DNA of 16,475 bases from Myxococcales bacterium (GTDB lineage: Bacteria > Myxococcota > Myxococcia > Myxococcales > Myxococcaceae), in NCBI GenBank assembly GCA_003153055.1, contig PMBV01000325.1:1-16475 (forward strand), read 5' to 3'. Shown here one piece after another: positions 11,376-16,475 of the stretch. The notes beneath the pieces were generated by a model. That model saw only the letters and a list, made by a program, of their open reading frames with translations, searched no databases and was not told the DNA's origin. Position numbers and translations under genes: made by a program. The first letter of the stretch is position 1. The number at the start of each line of letters is the position of its first letter.

Positions 11376-13994
11376 ATGGTTTCCTTCTCCCTCCTGACAT
11401 TCCTGCTCGTGGCCGCCGCGCCGCCCCCTCGCCTGGACATCAAGAGCGAGTATTTGGATGACGATGGCAAGCGCCAGCTCACGGTGTACGACGGGCATGT
11501 CCGGCTGGTGAGTGACGGGTTAGCGGTGAACGCCGACCATATGACCTACGACGACGCGCACCAGGGCTTGACGGCGGTCGGGCACGTCGTCGCTCGAATC
11601 ACCCAGAGCGGGCTGTTGGCCATCGTGGGCGACGTGGTGAGCCTGAGGCTTGCCGATGGGCAGGTGACCGACGTCTACCTCCTCGATGGTCGCGCGACGG
11701 CCCGCACTGGCATCACCGCGGAGAAGCTCCTCGCCGCCGAGACGGCCGAGGCCATCGAGCGCGACAGCAAGGTGTCCACCCTCATGGAGGGGAACCACCT
11801 GCTGCGGTCCGGCAACCGGTGGACGTTCGAGCAGGTGACGCTGGTCCCGTGTGACTGCGACTTCAACCGGCCGTCGTGGTCCATCAAGGCGCCCAAGGCC
11901 ACCGTTGACCCCGATGCCCGCCGCATGTCCGTCGTGTCGCCCGTCATTCGGGTTTACCAGGTGCCGATCATGTGGTTCCCCTGGCTGTCGTTGCCGATGG
12001 ATGATCGGCAGACGGGGCTGTTGATGCCCAGGCCGGGGTTCGTCGGGCAGAACGGCTTCAGCCTCGAGCAGCCGGTCTTCGTGACGCTCGGCCGCAGCGC
12101 CGACATTACCTTCACGCCGGGCTTCTTCACCGGGAGCAAGGAAACGATGGGCGTCATGGGCCCAAGGCTCAACACTGAGTTCCGCTACGTGCCGTCGACG
12201 CGCGCGTCAGGTCAGGTGAACCTCGGGCTCTTGTACGACTTTCGCGACAAGCGCGACCCATTTGAACCGGCGTTCAGGTCGGAGAAGCTCGAGAAGGTGG
12301 ACAACAAGGATGTGTGGAGTCGAAACAACGACTACAACGGCGGTTTGCAGAATCCCCGAGGGCTCCGAGGAGAGTTTGGGTGGAAGCACATCCAGGACTT
12401 CGATGGGGGTTGGGGCGTTCGGCTGGATTTGCTCGGGCACTCCGATGGCTTCTACTTCAAGGACATCAACACCGACGTGGTCGCCAACGCCGCGGGGTAC
12501 CTCCGGAGCACGGCGTTGCTCTTTCAGCGGGGTGTCGACCACCTTGTGACGGCCGAGGTCGTCCTTCGCCAGGACGTCGGCTTTGGTTACGACTGGCTGG
12601 GGATTGCTCCGTACTACAAGACTGACACGGCTGGCCGCCCCATTGCCCCGGATTTCGGGCCCGGCACCCTGCAACGGTTTCCCGCGCTGACCGCCTCGAT
12701 TCCGCTCCAGCGGCTCCTTGGCCCGCTCATGGTGGACGTGACCGCGGAGTTCGCTCGGCTGGCCCCGCTGTTCTCTCAAACTGGGGATGAAGGCGCCTCG
12801 GCGAACGAAGGCTCGACCACGCAAGACGGCACGGAGTTGTCGTTGGACAGGCAGGCCATCCGGCTTTTCGGCGGCTCGACCGCTGCGACGAATCAGGGCG
12901 ACCGGCACTGGCAACTGGGCGAACGGGAAGCGCGAGATCGGGCGACCATTGTGCCTCGGCTCCACCTGAGCGGCACGGTCCTCGGCGCAGTAGGCGTCTC
13001 GGCGTCTGCGTGGTGGAGACAGTCTCTCTGGGCGGGAGAGGCATCGCTGCGTCTATGGCAGCGGGGCGCGCTGGTCGTCGATGCGCGGGCCGAGACGGAG
13101 CTCGGTCGCTCGTTCGCAGGCGGGTGGCGGCATGTCATCACCCCCCTCGTCGCCGTCCGCGCCATTCCGCTGATCGTCCGCGGTGGTAGCGGCGGGAGTG
13201 CGGTCGCGCCCGCGACGATCGAGCCCATCGCCTACGACGAGGTAGACGCGGCGATCCCCTCCGGAGGATTAGCCCGGGCCCAGGCGGTCGTCGAGCTCCG
13301 GCAGCGCTTCAAGAAGGGCCGTGATGGCATTTCGCTCGACCTCGGTCAGGGTGTCGACCTCCTGCGCCCCGGCGGGCCCTCGCTCTCGGAGACGTATGGC
13401 AGCCTGGATGCCCGGTTCGGGTTCATTTCGCTCAAGGCACAAGCGAGGCTCGCCCCTGGGTACACGCGGGTGACCAATGATCAGGTCGCCCTGGTGCCGG
13501 TTCGCGTGACCCGGTGGGGTGCCTCCTTCGGCTACGACGACGGCAAACACGCGCTCACAGTGGCCTACGACCGGCTGCTCGACGATGGCACCACGCGCAC
13601 CCGCGCCCCGATGGATTTGCTCTTTGGCGACCCCGTGCTCCCGACGGCGAGCCAGATCCAGCTGCCCTCGGCGTCGGCTCGATGGAACTTCGGACCGGTC
13701 GGTTTGAGCTACACCGTGGGCCTCGCAGATCATGTGTGGACGACCAAGACGACCGATGAGTTTGGCCAGACGACCTACAAGAACGAAGCTGCTGTTCTCT
13801 CCCTGTCGCAGCACACCCTCGCGGTCTCCTTCACTCCGGCTTGCGATTGCTGGCGCGTCGATTTCTACGCCAGGCAAAGCCTCGTCGACGACCCGGAGCA
13901 GCCCACCCGTCATGTGCCGTACTTCCAGAAGCCGGACGTCGGGTTCACGTTCTCCGCCTCACGCTTCGGGAGCATCGGCGCGAGTAGTCGTTGA
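11376..13994 (+). CDS. lptD: LPS-assembly outer-membrane protein LptD (OstA/Imp)
   Basis: This encodes 872 residues from ATG 11376. The start was chosen because it gives a signal peptide (MVSFSLLTFLLVAAA) directly before the jellyroll; an upstream ATG at 11316 overlaps the AMIN gene. Residues about 20-115 form the OstA/LptA-like beta-jellyroll (YDGHVRLVSDGLAVNADHMTYD). The LptD signature follows as PIMWFPWLSLPMDDRQTGLLMPRPG (about 197-221), then the barrel with QPVFVTLGRSADITFTPGF. The barrel with LptE receives LPS from the periplasmic bridge and inserts it into the outer leaflet. Cysteine pairs are spaced C-x-C: C159/C161 (PCDCDF) and C823/C825 (ACDCWRV), in the places where LptD carries its inter-domain disulfides. 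A hairpin with a T-rich tail follows the gene. Confidence 0.93.
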   Translation: MVSFSLLTFLLVAAAPPPRLDIKSEYLDDDGKRQLTVYDGHVRLVSDGLAVNADHMTYDDAHQGLTAVGHVVARITQSGLLAIVGDVVSLRLADGQVTDVYLLDGRATARTGITAEKLLAAETAEAIERDSKVSTLMEGNHLLRSGNRWTFEQVTLVPCDCDFNRPSWSIKAPKATVDPDARRMSVVSPVIRVYQVPIMWFPWLSLPMDDRQTGLLMPRPGFVGQNGFSLEQPVFVTLGRSADITFTPGFFTGSKETMGVMGPRLNTEFRYVPSTRASGQVNLGLLYDFRDKRDPFEPAFRSEKLEKVDNKDVWSRNNDYNGGLQNPRGLRGEFGWKHIQDFDGGWGVRLDLLGHSDGFYFKDINTDVVANAAGYLRSTALLFQRGVDHLVTAEVVLRQDVGFGYDWLGIAPYYKTDTAGRPIAPDFGPGTLQRFPALTASIPLQRLLGPLMVDVTAEFARLAPLFSQTGDEGASANEGSTTQDGTELSLDRQAIRLFGGSTAATNQGDRHWQLGEREARDRATIVPRLHLSGTVLGAVGVSASAWWRQSLWAGEASLRLWQRGALVVDARAETELGRSFAGGWRHVITPLVAVRAIPLIVRGGSGGSAVAPATIEPIAYDEVDAAIPSGGLARAQAVVELRQRFKKGRDGISLDLGQGVDLLRPGGPSLSETYGSLDARFGFISLKAQARLAPGYTRVTNDQVALVPVRVTRWGASFGYDDGKHALTVAYDRLLDDGTTRTRAPMDLLFGDPVLPTASQIQLPSASARWNFGPVGLSYTVGLADHVWTTKTTDEFGQTTYKNEAAVLSLSQHTLAVSFTPACDCWRVDFYARQSLVDDPEQPTRHVPYFQKPDVGFTFSASRFGSIGASSR

Positions 13995-14033
13995 CCCCGT
14001 GGCCCGCCTACTCGGTGGAAGCCCTCCCGATGA

Positions 14034-14057
14034 CCAGGCTTGCCCTGGCGTTCTTTT
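14034..14057 (+). terminator. Possible intrinsic terminator after lptD
   Basis: CCAGG-CTTGC-CCTGG can form a 5-bp stem with a 5-nt loop and is followed after CG by TTCTTTT. It lies 40 nt after the lptD stop. The stem is short, so the call is tentative. The same bases would overlap the promoter of the downstream TetR gene. Confidence 0.4.
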
Positions 14058-14072
14058 CCGATACCCTGTCTA

Positions 14073-14088
14073 TTGACTCATAAATCAA
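14073..14088. promoter_or_regulatory. Palindromic operator-like site upstream of the TetR gene
   Basis: TTGACTCATAAATCAA is a 16-bp imperfect palindrome (TTGA at one end, TCAA at the other, 12 of 16 positions symmetric). It ends 9 nt before the ATG at 14098. TetR-family proteins often repress their own gene by binding such a site over the transcription start, so it is the natural candidate for autoregulation. It is also strikingly AT-rich for this window. Confidence 0.5.
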
Positions 14089-14097
14089 CTCGCAAGC

Positions 14098-14814
14098 ATG
14101 AGCAGGGAGCACGACGTGGCAGTGGAGAAGAGCCAGCGGAAGCCTGGGCGAGCAGAGCGTGAGGCCGAGCGGCGCAAGTCGATCCTGCGCGCGGCCGTCG
14201 ACGTGTTTTCGCGCAAAGGGTACCAGGGCTGTCGCATCGCCGACGTCGCTCGCGAGGCGGGCGTGGCGTACGGGCTGGTGTACCACTACTTCAAGAACAA
14301 GGACGAGCTGCTCGAGGACGTGTTCTCCAGCGGCTGGTCGGGGTTCCTGTCGCGAGTGCAGGCGGGCATCACCCGGGAGACGAGCCTCGAGGCGCAAGTC
14401 CGCGCCGTCGTCCAGGTGGCCTTCGAGGCCTATCGCCGAGACCCCCGAGGGGTGAAGGTGCTCATTCTCGAGGTCGGCCGGAGCCCCGCCGGTGGAGCCG
14501 TCAGCCGAGGGAGCGCGTTCACCCATGTCGTCCAGCTCGCCGCCGAGATGTTCCGCGCGGCCCAGGCACGGGGGGAGCTGTCCAGCGCGCTCGATCCGGT
14601 GCTCTGCGCCACCAGCCTCTTCGGGGTGATCGAGATGGCGCTCACCAGCTTCGTCGTTGGGCTGCTCGATCGACGCGACGAGCAGCTCATCGATCGGGCG
14701 CGCGATCAGGTGGCCGAGACGATCTTGCGAGGGCTCGTCGGGGCCGGCCCTTCGCCCGCGGAGGCACCATGGAACAGGTCCGTTCCGAAGCCGAAGACGG
14801 CGCGACGCGACTGA
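14098..14814 (+). CDS. TetR/AcrR-family transcriptional regulator
   Basis: This encodes 238 residues. After a basic N-terminus (KPGRAEREAERRKS), the TetR helix-turn-helix spans about residues 27-72 (ILRAAVDVFSRKGYQGCRIADVAREAGVAYGLVYHYFKNKDELL). The helical ligand-binding and dimer domain then begins VFSSGWSGFL (75-84). That block resembles the FadR/YsiA type that senses acyl-CoA in Bacillus and Thermus, but the ligand is not proven. The C-terminal 20 residues are Pro/Lys/Arg-rich and probably disordered. It starts 103 nt after lptD and is preceded by a palindromic site. It faces the M23 peptidase gene tail to tail. The targets are unknown, with itself the most likely. Confidence 0.9.
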   Translation: MSREHDVAVEKSQRKPGRAEREAERRKSILRAAVDVFSRKGYQGCRIADVAREAGVAYGLVYHYFKNKDELLEDVFSSGWSGFLSRVQAGITRETSLEAQVRAVVQVAFEAYRRDPRGVKVLILEVGRSPAGGAVSRGSAFTHVVQLAAEMFRAAQARGELSSALDPVLCATSLFGVIEMALTSFVVGLLDRRDEQLIDRARDQVAETILRGLVGAGPSPAEAPWNRSVPKPKTARRD

Positions 14815-14848
14815 CGTCGGTCGGGAGCGATCCTCGCTCTGACGTCAG
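14811..14848. terminator. Large hairpin between convergent tetR and M23 genes
   Basis: CTGACGTC (14811-14818) pairs with GACGTCAG (14841-14848), and inside it GAGCG (14825-14829) pairs with CGCTC (14835-14839). The structure starts at the TetR stop codon and ends 5 nt before the stop of the opposing peptidase gene, a good place for a bidirectional terminator. There is no long T run on either side, so it may work with Rho or only protect the 3' ends. Confidence 0.5.
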
Positions 14849-14853
14849 CGCTT

Positions 14854-15711
14854 CTATGGAGCAGCGTCCACCGGCGTGGCGCGATCGCTCGCCGTCTCGA
14901 ATCGGAGCGACAGCAGGCTCTCGGGGTTTACCCAGCGACCGTCGAGCTTCACTCCGAAGTGCAGGTGTGGCCCGGTGACCCGGCCGGTGCTGCCGACCAG
15001 GCCGAGGCGCTGGCCTCTCGTCACCGGGTCGCCCACCTTCACGTCGACGCGTGAGAGGTGAAAGTACGCGGTGAACAGCCGACCACCGTGGTGGATCAGG
15101 ACCGTGTTCCCCGAGCCGAAGCAGTCGCGGGCCATCACCACCTCACCGTCGTTGGCGGCGGCCACCGGGTCGCCAACCTCTCCGTCGAGATCCGAGCCCA
15201 TGTGCTGGCTCTGCCGTTTCCCGTTGAAGACCCGAAGATCGCCAAAGGGAGCGGCGACGATGTCTTGCCGGGGCCACCCGAAGTCGCCCTCGAAGAGGAA
15301 CGCCTCGAGCTCCTGGTCGAAGGCCTTCTGAAAGGCGCGCTGGTCTCGGGCCGACCGCTGCACCTCTTTCGCCGAGGGGTTGGTGAAGCGGGGCGCGACG
15401 GTGAGCGAGCGGCGGCGGAAGTTGGCCTCCCTGACCTCGAGGGTTCCCCCCAGGCTCACTCGGGCTCCATCCTCGACCGCCTCGACGGTGAGGGGCAGCT
15501 CGCCCGGCTTCTGGTCGACACTCAGGCCCACGAGCGCCCAGTAGCCGGGAGGTGACTCCCAGAAGGCGAGGCGCTGCTTCCCCAGCCACCCGGTCGGCGC
15601 ATCATCTACTCCCGTGACTGTCACGAGCACGACATCGCCCGGTGACGCGCTCCCTGGCTGGAGCAGCAGTTCGGCGCCGAGAAGAATTGCGATGAGCGAA
15701 GTGGGCGTCAC
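14854..15711 (-). CDS. M23-family (LytM) zinc metallopeptidase, secreted
   Basis: This encodes 285 residues from GTG 15711; the frame is open far beyond this, but the upstream part is antisense to another gene and its repeats. A signal peptide (TPTSLIAILLGAELLLQPGSA) is followed by a beta-rich N-terminal domain (about 23-105: PGDVVLVTVTG, ELPLTVEAVEDGARVSLGG). The LytM domain has all expected residues: HMGSD gives zinc ligands H170 and D174, FHLS gives H218, and GPHLHFG gives H249 and ligand H251. Intact residues imply an active enzyme that cuts peptide cross-links or stem peptides in peptidoglycan, or other periplasmic peptides. It is transcribed divergently from the putative lipoprotein at 15802, with 90 bp between. 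No Shine-Dalgarno sequence was found before the GTG. Confidence 0.9.
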   Translation of the reverse strand: MTPTSLIAILLGAELLLQPGSASPGDVVLVTVTGVDDAPTGWLGKQRLAFWESPPGYWALVGLSVDQKPGELPLTVEAVEDGARVSLGGTLEVREANFRRRSLTVAPRFTNPSAKEVQRSARDQRAFQKAFDQELEAFLFEGDFGWPRQDIVAAPFGDLRVFNGKRQSQHMGSDLDGEVGDPVAAANDGEVVMARDCFGSGNTVLIHHGGRLFTAYFHLSRVDVKVGDPVTRGQRLGLVGSTGRVTGPHLHFGVKLDGRWVNPESLLSLRFETASDRATPVDAAP

Positions 15712-15787
15712 GGCTTGTGGGACGAGGTGAGTCTTGGGCTGAAGGCCCGAGGCGTCAAGGTCTCGACCGCCAGAGCCGGTCCTCCGG

Positions 15788-15793
15788 TATGCT
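15788..15793 (+). promoter_or_regulatory. Candidate -10 element giving a leaderless GTG mRNA
   Basis: TATGCT (four of six matches to TATAAT) ends 8 nt before the GTG at 15802, which lacks a Shine-Dalgarno sequence. A -35-like TCGACC lies 19 nt upstream (15763-15768), wider than ideal. If it is used, transcription would begin at or next to the start codon. Confidence 0.3.
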
Positions 15794-15801
15794 GAGCGAC
15801 C

Positions 15802-16475
15802 GTGAGTGCTTATTCGACCAAGCGGTGGCTGGGACCGGCGGCGCTGCTCAGCTGGCTCTCCTGCGGAGGCGTGGGCACGGAGGGGGTGCTCGACCCGACC
15901 GGGGGATTGGTCTGCCTGCCTGATCGCCGGGTGTGTATCTCGGTGCCCATCGGCGCCATCAAGGCCACAACCTCGGTGCGCATCGTGCCGTCGACGCAGG
16001 CGCCGCCCGCGGCGTTGAGCGACTCCTACGACATCGCCGCGACCGACGGCTCCAAGGTCCAGTTTCTCGCTCCCCTGCGCGCCACCGTGTCGTTCTCCCT
16101 CGCCTACGTCGACGCGGGGAGCGTGCCCTCCGAGACGCTGCTGCGCATCTACACGGTCGAGGATGGAGACTGGGTCGCCCTGGCCAACCCGTACATCGAT
16201 GTGGTGCGACGAGAGGTGGTCGGCGAGGTAAGCCACCTCTCTCCCTTCGTCGTGTTGAGGGCCGATCGCCTGCCCGATGGCGGACTGCCGGTGCAGATCG
16301 ACGCCGGCAAGCACGATGCGGGCACCTTCATCTTTCCCTTCGACGGTGGTTTTTCGCACCCCGACGCGGGGAAGCCAGACGCGGGTCACCCAGACGCGGG
16401 CCACCCAGACGCGGGCCAGCCAGACGCGGGTCACCCAGACGCGGGCCACCCAGACGCGGGCCAGCCAGACGCGGG
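15802..16475 (+). CDS. Putative surface lipoprotein with ZU5-like domain and Pro-Asp-Ala-Gly repeats (partial)
   Basis: There are 224 codons and part of the next from GTG 15802, open to the window edge. The N-terminus SAYSTKRWLGPAALLSWLSCGG looks like a lipoprotein signal with Cys21; the Trp at -3 is unusual. Residues about 38-155 resemble a ZU5-type beta domain: ISVPIGAI at the front, then FLAPLRATVSFSLAY, ETLLRIYTVEDGDWVAL and a VSHLSPFVVL end. From about residue 170 it becomes Asp/Gly/Pro-rich and enters the repeat at 16360. Such proteins in myxobacteria are usually surface-exposed, with a low-complexity stalk between domains, but the C-terminal partner is outside the window. The function is unknown. 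A long reverse-strand reading across it (shadow of the M23 frame) has no support. Confidence 0.75.
   Translation, partial: MSAYSTKRWLGPAALLSWLSCGGVGTEGVLDPTGGLVCLPDRRVCISVPIGAIKATTSVRIVPSTQAPPAALSDSYDIAATDGSKVQFLAPLRATVSFSLAYVDAGSVPSETLLRIYTVEDGDWVALANPYIDVVRREVVGEVSHLSPFVVLRADRLPDGGLPVQIDAGKHDAGTFIFPFDGGFSHPDAGKPDAGHPDAGHPDAGQPDAGHPDAGHPDAGQPDA
16360..16475 (+). repeat. 15-bp coding repeat ordered as perfect 45-bp units (continues past window)
   Basis: One divergent leading unit (Pro-Asp-Ala-Gly-Lys, 16360-16374) is followed by exact 15-bp units CCAGACGCGGGYCAS. These are arranged as a 45-bp triplet encoding PDAGH PDAGH PDAGQ, present at 16375-16419 and 16420-16464 and starting again at 16465. 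The triplets are identical even at the silent Gly codon (GGT, GGC, GGC), so the array grew by 45-bp steps. All unit lengths are multiples of three, so copy-number change keeps the frame. Confidence 0.9.

Noticed and set aside
15712..16449. N-terminal extension of the M23 peptidase, including an Arg-Val-Trp repeat.
   Set aside because: This is the reverse reading of the Pro-Asp-Ala-Gly repeat and the putative lipoprotein. A signal peptide begins exactly at GTG 15711, and the extension would bury it.

Overview
The window is GC-rich (roughly two thirds G+C by eye) and reads as chromosome from a member of the Myxococcota (myxobacterial type). The reasons are two tandem matrixin-type metalloproteases ending in MYXO-CTERM-like tails (Cys, hydrophobic helix, Arg cluster), a TonB receptor paired with a HmuY-like lipoprotein, an AMIN-domain protein with a very long charged coiled coil, several GTG starts and several starts without a Shine-Dalgarno sequence. 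I do not claim a genus.

Left block, minus strand (2849 down to 1): gltX (glutamyl-tRNA synthetase), a CPBP/CAAX-type intramembrane protease, a small secreted protein, tRNA-Gln(CTG), and the N-terminus of a membrane protein that runs off the window (possibly AI-2E transporter family). Everything is tightly packed. The tRNA lies 4 nt after one stop codon and 3 nt before the next start codon, so the tRNA may be carried on a gltX-operon transcript, and its 3' processing could create the 5' end of the next mRNA.

Centre-left block, plus strand (2945-7826): a compact five-gene operon with overlapping or nearly touching genes. It encodes a secreted one-domain protein, two matrixins, a TonB-dependent receptor with FRAP/NPxL-type boxes, and a HmuY-like lipoprotein. 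The arrangement suggests surface-anchored proteolysis coupled to uptake of a released ligand, perhaps haem, in a way analogous to proteases plus HmuR/HmuY in Porphyromonas. The first protein has a pattern that recalls the NTR/TIMP fold, so it could be a partner or inhibitor of the two matrixins. This is the best candidate in the window for an undescribed system, and the functional links are inference.

Centre-right block, plus strand (7885-13994): an alpha/beta hydrolase, an AMIN / repeat coiled-coil / AMIN-like envelope protein, and LptD (OstA), the outer-membrane LPS translocon. The coiled coil is built of ten 13-residue units followed by a second repeat family of about 29 residues.

Right block (14098-16475): a TetR-family regulator with a palindromic operator-like site just before its start; a convergent M23 (LytM) peptidase, with a hairpin between the two genes; and a divergent GTG-initiated putative lipoprotein that runs off the window inside a perfect 45-bp tandem repeat encoding Pro-Asp-Ala-Gly-(His/Gln) units. 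No gene-free stretch exceeds 300 bases. I saw no insertion sequence, phage gene, CRISPR array or rRNA.
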